Shown here one piece after another: positions 44,537 to 54,257 of a stretch of DNA of 63,182 nucleotides. Origin of the DNA: Halioxenophilus sp964342265 (GTDB taxonomy: Bacteria; Pseudomonadota; Gammaproteobacteria; Pseudomonadales; Cellvibrionaceae); the NCBI GenBank assembly GCA_964342265.1, contig CAYFFE010000004.1:1-63182 (forward strand). Reading direction: 5' to 3'. The number at the start of each line of letters is the position of its first letter. Within the stretch, counting starts at the first letter, position 1. The notes under the pieces are model-generated. The model was not told where the DNA came from. It made no database searches and was given only the letters and a program-made list of their open reading frames with translations. The position numbers and the translations under genes were made by a program.

Positions 44537-45370
44537 GTGACTATTCTGCTTAGGCTAGTTTTAACTTTTTGCCTTGTGTGTGCATCGGGTGCCAGTTTGG
44601 CATCCGATGCGCGCGATGCCATCGAATTTAACCGTTCTTTTGAGCAGGGCGCGGTGATTATCGGGCGTGTTTTTCCCGGCACTAAAGTGGTATTTGACGA
44701 GAAGAATCTGCCTATATCTCCCGAAGGTTATTTCGTGCTGGGGCTGGATCGCGACGAGCCGGCCACAGCCGAGCTGCAGGTCGATTGGGTTAATGGTGGC
44801 GAGGAAGTTTTAAGCTTCCCGGTCAAGCAGCGCGAGTACCAAATTCAAAAAATCGAAGGGGTGCCCAAAGCTACGGTTAATCCCAACCCCAAGCAAATCA
44901 AGCGCTCACGCCAAGAGGCGCAATTGGTTTGGCAAGCTCGTGAGCACATCTCAGATTTACAGGACTACCGCAGTCAATTTCAATGGCCGTTAGTTGGCCG
45001 AATTACCGGCGTTTACGGCAGTCAGCGTTTCTACAATGGCGAGCCGAGACGACCGCATTACGGTATCGACATCGCTCGGCCCAAAGGTACTCAAGTTCAG
45101 GCACCGGCAGGCGGCATTGTGCGCTTGGTACATCCCGATATGTTTTTCTCTGGCGGTACCTTAATTATCGATCACGGCCAGGGTTTGTCCTCAACGTTTA
45201 TTCATTTGAGTAAAATTTTGGTCGAACAAGGGCAGCGTGTCATGGCTGGGGATGCCATTGCCGAAGTCGGCGCTTCGGGTCGAGCCACTGGCCCGCACTT
45301 GGACTGGCGAATGAACTGGTACAACAAGCGAGTCGATCCCACCACACTGGTCGGCCCAATGCCAGAGTAG
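44537..45370 (+). CDS. Secreted M23 family metallopeptidase
   Basis: A 277-residue periplasmic protein: signal peptide MTILLRLVLTFCLVCASGASLAS, an N-terminal beta domain, and an M23 (LytM) domain from about residue 150. Zinc ligands H and D are intact in PHYGIDIARPKGTQV; FIHLSKILVEQGQ follows; the closing motif is GPHLDWRMNWY, with Asp in the second position of the usual HxH. So the enzyme may be active with an altered site or be a regulator. Starts with GTG 44537, six bases after the ETF-QO stop, likely cotranscribed. Confidence 0.85.
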   Translation: MTILLRLVLTFCLVCASGASLASDARDAIEFNRSFEQGAVIIGRVFPGTKVVFDEKNLPISPEGYFVLGLDRDEPATAELQVDWVNGGEEVLSFPVKQREYQIQKIEGVPKATVNPNPKQIKRSRQEAQLVWQAREHISDLQDYRSQFQWPLVGRITGVYGSQRFYNGEPRRPHYGIDIARPKGTQVQAPAGGIVRLVHPDMFFSGGTLIIDHGQGLSSTFIHLSKILVEQGQRVMAGDAIAEVGASGRATGPHLDWRMNWYNKRVDPTTLVGPMPE

Positions 45371-45400
45371 TATGCTTGGCAAAACTCAACGAGAAATTCC

Positions 45401-45616
45401 ATGATTGACAAAAAACTACTCAGTATTTTGGTGTGCCCAGTCAGTAAAGGGCCTCTGGAATATTCCGCCGAAGCTCAGGAACTGATCTGTTGGCAGAGCG
45501 GTTTGGCTTACCCCATTCGCGACGATATACCGGTCATGCTGGAAAGCGAGGCCCGAGCCTTAACCGAAGACGAAAAACAGCAACATCGAACCAAAGTTAA
45601 ACAACAGGGCGGTTAG
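45401..45616 (+). CDS. Trm112-like / UPF0434 protein
   Basis: A 71-residue protein: MIDKKLLSILVCPVSKGPLEYSAEAQELIC then LAYPIRDDIPVMLESEAR. This is the YcaR/Trm112-fold family; the second CxxC pair of zinc-binding members is not preserved (a single Cys in VCPVSKG and one in ELICW). In E. coli the homologue lies between lpxK and kdsB; eukaryotic Trm112 activates methyltransferases. Role here unknown. Confidence 0.88.
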   Translation: MIDKKLLSILVCPVSKGPLEYSAEAQELICWQSGLAYPIRDDIPVMLESEARALTEDEKQQHRTKVKQQGG

Positions 45617-45660
45617 ACCCCGATTTTCATTCCGCAAGGAATCTGCCAAAGGAAAGCAAC

Positions 45661-46014
45661 ATGAGCGAGCCTACCATCTTCAGCAAAATCATTGCCGGTG
45701 AAATTCCGTCGGAAAAACTCTACGAAGATGACGATTGCATTTGCATTAAAGACATTTCCCCTAAAGCGCCCACTCATGTTTTGCTCATCCCTAAAAAGCC
45801 TATTCCCCGCTTGGCCGATGCCACTGCCGAGGATCAACAATTGCTGGGTAAATTGATGCTAACCGCCGGCGATATCGCCCGCCAACTCGGCATCGACGAA
45901 GCCTTTCGCTTGGTGATTAACAACGGCGCAGAGGCTGGCCAAACGGTTTTCCACCTGCATTTGCACATTCTCGGCAATAAAACCTTTACAGAAAACGACG
46001 GTCTCGGCTTGTAA
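45661..46014 (+). CDS. HIT family protein (HinT-like)
   Basis: A 117-residue histidine-triad hydrolase of nucleoside phosphoramidates: TIFSKIIAGEIPSEKLYEDDDCICIKDISPKAPTHVLLIPKKPI at the N-terminus, and AGQTVFHLHLHILGNK with the His-x-His-x-His triad. RBS AAGGAAAG. Standard length for HinT. Confidence 0.94.
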   Translation: MSEPTIFSKIIAGEIPSEKLYEDDDCICIKDISPKAPTHVLLIPKKPIPRLADATAEDQQLLGKLMLTAGDIARQLGIDEAFRLVINNGAEAGQTVFHLHLHILGNKTFTENDGLGL

Positions 46015-46057
46015 GTTTCACGAATCGCCCCAATCCCTCACTGATTGGCTTTTCATT

Positions 46058-46086
46058 TTACCGACGCGCCGGACAATCGTTATACT
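46058..46086 (+). promoter_or_regulatory. Probable alaS promoter
   Basis: -35 TTACCG at 46058-46063 and -10 TATACT at 46081-46086, with a 17-base spacer, 60 bases before the alaS ATG. By eye only. Confidence 0.5.
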
Positions 46087-46147
46087 GTGCGGTTTTAGTC
46101 GCAGGCCGTGAGTCTCATTTTTTATTTTATTCAATTAAGTATTTTTT

Positions 46148-48784
46148 ATGAAAAGCGCTGACATTCGCCAAGCTTTTTTGCAGTTTTTTCAGTCCAAACA
46201 GCACACCATTGTGCCGTCTTCGAGCTTGATACCGGGCAACGACCCCACCTTGCTGTTTACCAATGCCGGCATGGTACCGTTTAAAGATGTGTTCATCGGC
46301 GAAGACAAACGCCCTTACACACGAGCCACCAGCGCCCAGCGTTGTGTGCGCGCCGGCGGCAAGCACAACGATTTAGAAAACGTCGGATACACAGCTCGCC
46401 ACCATACTTTTTTTGAGATGCTGGGAAATTTTAGCTTCGGCGATTACTTTAAGCGCGGCGCTATAGAATTTGCCTGGGAATTTTTAACCAGCAAAGAATG
46501 GATGGGCATCCCTGCAGATAAACTGTGGGTCACCATTTACGAAGAAGACGACGAAGCCTTTAGCATTTGGGCCGACGACATCGGCGTGGCCAAAGAGCGC
46601 ATTATCCGCATTGGCGACAACAAAGGCGGGCGCTACAACTCCGACAACTTTTGGTCGATGGGCGATACCGGTCCGTGCGGTCCGAGCTCGGAAATTTTTT
46701 ACGATCACGGTGAAGGCATTTGGGGTGGATTGCCGGGCACGCCCGAAGAAGACGGCGATCGCTACATCGAGATTTGGAACATTGTGTTTATGCAATTCAA
46801 TCGTTCCGCCAATGGCGATATGGCACCTCTGCCGGCACCCAGCGTGGACACCGGCATGGGCTTGGAGCGGGTTTCGGCCGTTCTGCAGGGCGTGCACTCC
46901 AACTACGAAATCGACCTATTCCAAAACCTATTAAAAGCGGTCGCTGCCGAAACGAGCACCGACGATTTGGAAAATAAATCACTGCGTGTTATTGCCGATC
47001 ACCTGCGTTCCTGCGCCTTTTTGGTTGTGGATGGCGTGTTGCCCTCCAACGAAGGCCGTGGCTACGTGCTGCGCCGTATCATGCGCCGCGCTATTCGCCA
47101 CGGCCACAAGCTGGGCGTAAATCGAGCGTTTTTCCACAAACTGGTGCCCGCACTGGTTAAAGAAATGGGCGAAGCTTATCCCGAGCTTGCCAATGCCGAA
47201 GCGCAAGTGGTGAAGGTTTTCGCCGCCGAAGAAGATCAGTTCGCTAAAACTTTAGAAAAAGGCATGTCTGTTTTAGAAGACGCCTTGGCCCAAGTGAAAG
47301 GCGAACAACTCGATGGCGAGATTGTTTTCACACTCTACGATACCTATGGCTTCCCATTGGATTTAACCGCCGACATCGCCCGCGAACGTGGCTTGAGCGT
47401 GGATGAAGCCGGCTACGATCGCCTGATGGAGCAGCAGCGCCAGCAATCGCGTGCGGCGGGCAATTTTAAGGTGGATTACTCCGAAGTTATCCAACTCGAA
47501 GGGGCGACAGAATTTTTGGGCTACGATCGCTTGGCCGATTCGGGGGCGGTTACCAGCCTGATAAACAATGGCGAACAAGTCGATACTGTTAATGCCGGCG
47601 ATGACGTCATTATCGTTTTGAACAATACGCCGTTTTACGCTGAGTCTGGCGGTCAAGTCGGCGACACCGGCTACCTGCGCTCAGAGTCTTGTGTGGTAGA
47701 AATTACCGACTGCTCTAAGCAGGGCAGCCACCATTTGCATCACGGTCGCGTGCTCGAAGGTCAGTTAAGCGTAGGCCAGCGAGTGAATGCTGAAGTCGAC
47801 CGCGAGCTGCGCGCAAAAACTGCGGCCAACCATTCCGCAACTCACTTACTGCATGCAGCGTTGCGCGAGATTTTGGGTGAGCACGTCAATCAAAAAGGCT
47901 CTCTCAACGACTCCACTAAGCTTCGCTTCGATTTCTCGCACTTTGAGCCTGTGACCGACGAGCAAATCAAGGCCATTGAAGACCGCGTTAACGAACAAAT
48001 TCGGGCTAACACGCCGGTGACTACCGAAGTCACCGATATGGAAACCGCCAAAGCGCGCGGTGCCGTGGCGTTATTCGGCGAGAAGTACGGCGAAAGCGTG
48101 CGCGTTTTATCCATGGGGCGCGATAACTTTTCGGTGGAATTGTGCGGTGGTACTCATGTGGCTCATACCGGCGATATTGGTTTGCTGCGTATTACCACTG
48201 AATCGGGCATTGCCGCAGGCGTGCGCCGAATTGAAGCGGTGACGGGCAAAACGGCGCTCGATTTTATCGACGCGCAAGAAAGCAAACTCCATCAAATTTG
48301 CGATCTGCTAAAAACCGGTAGCGACAAAGTGGTGGAGCGAGTCACCGGGCTCAAACAGGAATTGAAAGACCTGGAAAAACAATTGCAAGACGCCAAAGCC
48401 CAACTCGCCAGTGCCAGCAGCGACGATTTAATGGCCCAAGCGCAAGATGTTCAAGGCTTAAAAGTCTTGGCGGCCAGCCTCGATGGCGTGGACGATAAAT
48501 CTCTGGGCGCGATGGTCGATAAATTAAAAGACAGCCTCGGCGAAGCCGTTGTCTTGCTGGCATCGATTCAGGGTGAAAAAATCACCTTGATTGCTGGCGT
48601 CTCCAAGCCCGCAACTAAGCGCATAAAGGCTGGAGATTTAATGAAATACTTCGCGCCGTTGGTGGGTGGCAAAGGCGGCGGCCGTCCAGACATGGCCCGC
48701 GGGGGCGGTGCTGATGTGGCCGCATTACCGGACGCACTAAGCCAGGTTGGCGAGTGGGTGAGTTCACAACTTAGTGAAAATTAA
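46148..48784 (+). CDS. alaS: Alanine--tRNA ligase
   Basis: Charges tRNA-Ala and edits Ser/Gly mischarging. The 878-residue class II synthetase has motif 1 near FTNAGMVPFKDVFIGED, RHHTFFEMLGNFSFGDYFK, DTGMGLERVSAVLQG (motif 3), the editing-domain zinc ligands NHSATHLLHAAL and CGGTHVAHTGDIG, and the C-terminal GGGRPDMARGGGAD motif. Full length. lysC and csrA follow, as in Pseudomonas. Confidence 0.98.
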   Translation: MKSADIRQAFLQFFQSKQHTIVPSSSLIPGNDPTLLFTNAGMVPFKDVFIGEDKRPYTRATSAQRCVRAGGKHNDLENVGYTARHHTFFEMLGNFSFGDYFKRGAIEFAWEFLTSKEWMGIPADKLWVTIYEEDDEAFSIWADDIGVAKERIIRIGDNKGGRYNSDNFWSMGDTGPCGPSSEIFYDHGEGIWGGLPGTPEEDGDRYIEIWNIVFMQFNRSANGDMAPLPAPSVDTGMGLERVSAVLQGVHSNYEIDLFQNLLKAVAAETSTDDLENKSLRVIADHLRSCAFLVVDGVLPSNEGRGYVLRRIMRRAIRHGHKLGVNRAFFHKLVPALVKEMGEAYPELANAEAQVVKVFAAEEDQFAKTLEKGMSVLEDALAQVKGEQLDGEIVFTLYDTYGFPLDLTADIARERGLSVDEAGYDRLMEQQRQQSRAAGNFKVDYSEVIQLEGATEFLGYDRLADSGAVTSLINNGEQVDTVNAGDDVIIVLNNTPFYAESGGQVGDTGYLRSESCVVEITDCSKQGSHHLHHGRVLEGQLSVGQRVNAEVDRELRAKTAANHSATHLLHAALREILGEHVNQKGSLNDSTKLRFDFSHFEPVTDEQIKAIEDRVNEQIRANTPVTTEVTDMETAKARGAVALFGEKYGESVRVLSMGRDNFSVELCGGTHVAHTGDIGLLRITTESGIAAGVRRIEAVTGKTALDFIDAQESKLHQICDLLKTGSDKVVERVTGLKQELKDLEKQLQDAKAQLASASSDDLMAQAQDVQGLKVLAASLDGVDDKSLGAMVDKLKDSLGEAVVLLASIQGEKITLIAGVSKPATKRIKAGDLMKYFAPLVGGKGGGRPDMARGGGADVAALPDALSQVGEWVSSQLSEN

Positions 48785-49090
48785 TTGCCAGTTTTTTGCA
48801 AAAGCGGCGTAAACCCAGATAATTCTTAACTTTTAGCAAACTTTGGTGTTTAATGCGCGCCTCAAAAAATTTCTGGCTAAAAACTGTCGCAGCTCTGTTT
48901 AATTAAACATTGCATGATAATCGGCAATGCAATTCTCGATTATTTTACAAAATCGAAAGCTTGGTTATCGATTTTGTCGGTACTTTCCCGTGTCGCAGGG
49001 TCCTGTGAGTCGACGGAGGGTACCAAAAACGTACATGCATTTTGGCGGAAGTCTTCGAGTCTTTTGCCCGATAGTCTTTGAGAAGTCTCG
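48785..49090 (+). promoter_or_regulatory. Structured lysC leader
   Basis: About 300 bases without a gene. It holds CATTGC/GCAATG at 48908-48929 and a longer stem between 48979 and 49024: GGTACTTTCC pairs with GGAGGGTACC through two G-U pairs and continues imperfectly inward. After it come four near-copies of AGTCTT within about 40 bases before the start. The shape suggests a regulated leader, but I cannot see the conserved core of the lysine riboswitch, so I do not call one. Confidence 0.4.
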
Positions 49091-50329
49091 ATGAGTTTAT
49101 TTGTTCAAAAATACGGTGGTACCTCGGTTGGAACGGTAGAGCGTATACAAGCGGTCGCCGATAAAATTTCCGGATTTAAAGCCGAAGGTCACGATATTGT
49201 AGTGGTGGTTTCAGCCATGAGTGGTGAGACTAACCGCTTGCTTGGCTTGGCCAATGATATTGCCAAAAAACCCGATCCGCGCGAGTTGGATGTATTGGTT
49301 TCCACCGGCGAGCAGGTCACCATTGCACTGTTGTGTATGGCGTTGCACGAGCGTGGTATCAGTGCTCGATCCTATACCGGTCAGCAGGTAAAAATTCTTA
49401 CTGATAACGCGCACACCAAGGCTCGAATTCAAGATATCGACATCGATAAGATGCGCGCCGATTTAGAAGCCGATCGTGTGGTAGTTGTGGCGGGATTCCA
49501 GGGTGTGGATGATAGCGGCAATATCACGACACTGGGGCGAGGCGGTTCGGATACTACGGGTGTGGCGCTAGCGGCTGCGTTAAAAGCTGACGAGTGCCAA
49601 ATTTATACCGATGTCGATGGCGTTTACACCACCGATCCCCGTGTGGTGTCGGGTGCTCGCCGCTTGGACAAGATCACCTTCGAAGAAATGTTGGAGATGG
49701 CTAGTCAGGGCTCCAAAGTTTTGCAAATTCGAGCCGTGGAATTCGCCGGTAAATACAATGTACCGCTGCGAGTTTTGTCTACTTTTACAGAAGGTCCTGG
49801 AACCTTAATCAGTCTTGAAGAGGATAACTCTACCATGGAACAAGTCGTAGTCTCCGGTATTGCTTTTAACCGCGACGAAGCCAAGGTAACGGTTGTCGGC
49901 GTTCCCGATACTCCGGGAGCGGCAGCACGTATTTTAGCTCCCATTGGCGAAGCCAACATCGAAGTGGACGTTATCGTGCAAAATATATCAGCCGACAACA
50001 CCACAGATTTAACGTTTACTGTGCACCGCAACGATGTCGACAAAGCTAAACAGATCCTCGAATCCGTTGCCAGCGAGTTGAGTGCCCGAGAGATCAAAAC
50101 CGACTCTAAAGTGGCCAAAGTCTCCATTGTTGGCGTGGGCATGCGCTCTCACGCGGGTGTAGCTTCTACGATGTTTACTGCTTTGGCCAACGACAATATC
50201 AATATTCAGATGATTACCACGTCTGAAATCAAAATTGCCGTCATCATCGAAGAGCGCTATTTGGAATTAGCTGTACGTTCTTTGCATTCTGCCTTTGAAT
50301 TAGATGGCGAGCCACCGGTGGATCAATAA
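49091..50329 (+). CDS. lysC: Aspartate kinase
   Basis: Phosphorylates aspartate, the entry to lysine, threonine and methionine. The 412-residue product has VQKYGGTSVGTVERI at the N-terminus, VVVSAMSGETNRLL, TTLGRGGSDTTGVALAAAL, QIYTDVDGVYTTDPRVV, and two ACT domains in the C-terminal third (VTVVGVPDTPGAAARILAPIGEANI; VSIVGVGMRSHAGVASTMFTALANDNINI), which sense end products. It supplies the aspartyl branch that leads to the dap genes at 15-20 kb. An internal start for the separate beta subunit, as in Pseudomonas, is possible but not shown. Confidence 0.97.
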   Translation: MSLFVQKYGGTSVGTVERIQAVADKISGFKAEGHDIVVVVSAMSGETNRLLGLANDIAKKPDPRELDVLVSTGEQVTIALLCMALHERGISARSYTGQQVKILTDNAHTKARIQDIDIDKMRADLEADRVVVVAGFQGVDDSGNITTLGRGGSDTTGVALAAALKADECQIYTDVDGVYTTDPRVVSGARRLDKITFEEMLEMASQGSKVLQIRAVEFAGKYNVPLRVLSTFTEGPGTLISLEEDNSTMEQVVVSGIAFNRDEAKVTVVGVPDTPGAAARILAPIGEANIEVDVIVQNISADNTTDLTFTVHRNDVDKAKQILESVASELSAREIKTDSKVAKVSIVGVGMRSHAGVASTMFTALANDNINIQMITTSEIKIAVIIEERYLELAVRSLHSAFELDGEPPVDQ

Positions 50330-50686
50330 TCCCAAAAGTCTAAAAATTTTAATAAATTGTATATTTAAACTGGCGAAAGTGGATTTTTTGGTCCATTAAA
50401 TGGTATTGATAGAACGATAGATCGCTTAAAGACGAACCGAAGGTAGGTGGATTTTATTAAAAAATCCGTGTTTACGACTAAAATAATACCTCGTTAGAGG
50501 ATTTTGCCTTCACAAAAGCATAATCTTACTGTTTACGAAGAGGGAAACCTCTACTGTAAATACATCGCCCATGTTGCTGTCAGGAAACCAAGCAAGGTAC
50601 AACGCAACAACAAAGGTGGCTCGCAATTAATGGTCCAAGCGAGAGCTTCCTTTGTACTTAATGCAGGAAGAGTAAGGAGAAAACCT
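50330..50686 (+). promoter_or_regulatory. csrA leader with hairpin and repeated GGA motifs
   Basis: A 357-base gap without a supported gene; a frame open from 50504 joins csrA but has no similarity. It contains the stem AGAGG-GAAA-CCTCT inside TTTAC/GTAAA arms (50532-50560) and several GGA motifs (GAGGGA, CAGGAA, GCAGGAAG and AAGGAGAA at the ribosome site), the core of CsrA/RsmA-binding sites. This fits autoregulation of csrA translation as known in E. coli; here it is an inference. Confidence 0.45.
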
Positions 50687-50878
50687 ATGTTGATTTTAAC
50701 CCGCCGTATTGGCGAAACCTTAATGGTTGGTGATGACGTTACCGTTACCGTATTGGGTGTGAAAGGCAATCAAGTTCGTATTGGTGTTAATGCTCCCAAA
50801 GAAATCGCCGTGCACCGCGAAGAAATTTACCAACGTATCCAGCGCGAAAAAGAGCAACAGCAAGACAACAACAGTTAG
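50687..50878 (+). CDS. csrA: Carbon storage regulator CsrA/RsmA
   Basis: Small RNA-binding dimer that blocks or protects mRNAs with GGA motifs. The 63-residue product is near identical to family: MLILTRRIGETLMVGDDVTVTVLGVKGNQVRIGVNAPKEIAVHREEIYQRIQ. It keeps Arg in VHREE (position 44), essential for RNA binding. Strong RBS AAGGAGAAAA. Located lysC-csrA-tRNA-Ser as in Pseudomonas. Confidence 0.98.
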   Translation: MLILTRRIGETLMVGDDVTVTVLGVKGNQVRIGVNAPKEIAVHREEIYQRIQREKEQQQDNNS

Positions 50879-51037
50879 TCGATCAATCGACATGAACTGA
50901 TTGGTTGGGTGAAATTGGATTTCGGGCCAAATCCAGCGTTAAATGCGCGCCGTTCGTGTGTGCCTGCAGCCGCGACGGTTAATTCGCCTAGGTGATGAAA
51001 AATTTATTGTTATCCGGCAATCACTGCCAACTAAGCC

Positions 51038-51065
51038 TTTGAATTTTCAATGCTTGTGGTATTAT
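51038..51065 (+). promoter_or_regulatory. Promoter of tRNA-Ser
   Basis: -35 TTTGAA (51038-51043), -10 TATTAT (51060-51065) with a 16-base spacer, followed by the GC-rich discriminator GCCGGCC, typical of stringently controlled stable-RNA promoters. The tRNA begins 13 bases later. Confidence 0.6.
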
Positions 51066-51077
51066 GCCGGCCTTTCT

Positions 51078-52679
<1,602 letters not shown>

Positions 52680-52687
<8 letters not shown>

Positions 52688-52946
52688 TCACTCCTCCATC
52701 GTTAGGTTGATTATTGTCGTTGGCGATTTTACCGAAGATTTCGGGCAGCATGATTTGCACAATATCCACACCCCAGCCTAGATCAACAAAGGTGCACATA
52801 ATATGATGCAGGCTTTGCAGCAATTCTTGCGCTTGCGCCTCTTCGGTAATGCCCAGTGCGTGCAGGTCAGCCGCGTGCTCATCAATATCAAGCATCGGCG
52901 GCCCATCTTCGATAGGCTCTAAAGATTTTTGTTTTTGCGGGTTCAT
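52680..52946 (-). CDS. Small acidic protein upstream of the recombinase
   Basis: An 88-residue acidic protein (MNPQKQKSLEPIEDGPPMLDIDEHAADLHALGITEEAQAQELLQSLHHIMCTF...). No family recognised. AGGACAT precedes the ATG; the stop overlaps the recombinase start by eight bases, so they are cotranscribed. By position it could be a recombination directionality factor or a regulator of integration, but that is a guess. Confidence 0.6.
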
Positions 52947-53046
52947 GATATGTCCTTATATTAATGTTGTAGCGCACCGCCAGAATCGACGGCAAGCTTT
53001 TAATTAACGAGGAACAGGTTTTAACAAAATGCCGGTCTAAAACTGG

Positions 53047-53067
53047 GAAAACGCACTAGGCGTTTTC
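53047..53067 (-). terminator. Terminator-like hairpin between the transfer genes and the integrase pair
   Basis: GAAAACGC (53047-53054) pairs with GCGTTTTC (53060-53067) around ACTAG. Read on the minus strand it lies just after the 53084 gene stop and before the recombinase pair, so it divides the minus-strand gene run in two. Confidence 0.5.
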
Positions 53068-53083
53068 TTCAAACAATTTAATG

Positions 53084-53347
53084 TTAATGGCCGTGCTCTT
53101 GCGTTTTTTCTTGCGCTTGTGATTTTTGCGCGCGTTGCTCACGCATACGCGCTAAAGCTTCACGGGAGCGCAATTGCACGGTGCCGTCACGCGGAAAAGC
53201 ATCGAGCTTTAAGGTTATGCCATCGTCTTTTGCGGGCCAGGCCGCGCCGATCTTGGTCCAATGGCTTTGATTGTCTTTGCCGTCTTTAACGGTGTAGGCA
53301 ATGTGGCTGGGCTGGTTGTTTTTCTCGGTAAAATTATCGTCGCTCAT
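53084..53347 (-). CDS. Conserved small protein of conjugative/mobile elements
   Basis: An 87-residue protein with the pattern IAYTVKDGKDNQSHWTKIGAAWPAKDDGITLKLDAFPRDGTVQLRSRE. Proteins of this form (AYxVRDGxxxxxxWxxIGxAWxHxDGxGxxxxLDxxPxDGRIxLR) are common on plasmids and integrative elements, usually annotated hypothetical. Its ATG overlaps the upstream gene's stop (ATGA). Function unknown. Confidence 0.7.
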   Translation of the reverse strand: MSDDNFTEKNNQPSHIAYTVKDGKDNQSHWTKIGAAWPAKDDGITLKLDAFPRDGTVQLRSREALARMREQRAQKSQAQEKTQEHGH

Positions 53348-53622
53348 GGCGTGATTTCCTGTTTTGGTTTTGGGTGGTTAAATTGCGCTTTGGCCAGGCC
53401 TTTGCGCGTGGTAAATGCGCTGTGAAATTCCAGTTTTTGCTGGGCCGTATTCATTGCGTTTTCGTCCGCAGCTATTTCTTTTTCTAAATTCCGGCGCTGT
53501 GTTTCGTGAACTTTTTGCTCAAGCACGCCGCCGGGCGTTAAGGTGAGCGTAGGGCCCGACCGCGCGCGCATGGCTCGCAACGCGGCGAGCCGGGCTTTTG
53601 TAATCGTCACGGTTTTGTGCAC
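53344..53622 (-). CDS. Small basic protein of unknown function
   Basis: About 92 residues from the GTG at 53622 (HKTVTITKARLAALRAMRARSGPTLTLTPGG), basic, with a helical middle (LEQKVHETQRRNLEKEIAADENAMNTAQQKLEFHSAF). The open frame extends to 53697 but that part lies inside the upstream gene. The GTG starts just after that gene's stop; an internal ATG (MRARSGP, near 53571) is another choice. No family recognised. Confidence 0.5.
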   Translation of the reverse strand: MHKTVTITKARLAALRAMRARSGPTLTLTPGGVLEQKVHETQRRNLEKEIAADENAMNTAQQKLEFHSAFTTRKGLAKAQFNHPKPKQEITP

Positions 53623-53623
53623 C

Positions 53624-54253
53624 TTATTTAGGGATAAATTTTCCGCCCGCCGTTTCGATAAAGGCTTTCCACTCAGCGCGCATAAAGCGCTCAGCATTGG
53701 CGGGAAAGCCGGTGCCTATGCCATAAAAAATCACCGTGCAGCCGGTTAAATCCATTTGCGGTTTGGGCAAATGTTGCTGGCCCGCGAGAAACTTATTCGC
53801 ATCGACATAGACCGAATGTTCCAGCCCGTCAGTGAGGTAGACAGCCGTGCCGCCACCGTCGCAATTCAGCCCATCATCAAACTCAATCTCGGCAATAATG
53901 TTGGTGGATTGCTGCGCTTGGTCTTTTTGATTTGGCAATGTGTGGATAAAATTTTTAAGTGACTGCGCCAGGCTTTCGGCTTGTAAATGACGGGTGATTT
54001 TAAAGTCTTGTGCAAACTCATTACCGGCATTATCACGGGAACCAAAGGTGCGCAGGCGCACGATGTCACCGTTTTTGAGGGGCTTAATGCGCTCATAAAC
54101 AAAATCCGCCGCACCCGCCGCAAAATGCGCGTCGGTCATAAGCGCGTTTGAGCCGCTTTTATCAAAGCCGATGGTGAGGGTTTCGCCAAAGATTTGCGGT
54201 GATGTGGCGGTAATGGCCGCACTTAAAATCAGTGTTTTAAATTGCGTCTTCAT
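53624..54253 (-). CDS. Periplasmic von Willebrand factor A-like protein
   Basis: A 209-residue protein with a signal peptide (MKTQFKTLILSAAITATSPQIFG), followed at once by ETLTIGFDKSGSNALM, which has the D-x-S-x-S form of a metal-ion-dependent adhesion site (D31, S33, S35). Later segments GGGTAVYLTDGLEHSVYVD and TVIFYGIGTGFP fit the alternating strands of a VWA fold (T and D of the metal site). Likely secreted to the periplasm. Similar proteins are seen in conjugation modules; role unknown. GGAG ribosome site at a good distance. Confidence 0.65.
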   Translation of the reverse strand: MKTQFKTLILSAAITATSPQIFGETLTIGFDKSGSNALMTDAHFAAGAADFVYERIKPLKNGDIVRLRTFGSRDNAGNEFAQDFKITRHLQAESLAQSLKNFIHTLPNQKDQAQQSTNIIAEIEFDDGLNCDGGGTAVYLTDGLEHSVYVDANKFLAGQQHLPKPQMDLTGCTVIFYGIGTGFPANAERFMRAEWKAFIETAGGKFIPK

Positions 54254-54257
54254 GGCG

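Noticed and set aside
48785..49090. Lysine riboswitch before lysC
   Set aside because: The conserved junction and AGAGG-type core were not found by eye; only generic stems are present.
50504..50686. N-terminally extended CsrA (124 residues)
   Set aside because: CsrA is about 60 residues and starts at MLILTRR; the strong AAGGAG site is at 50687.
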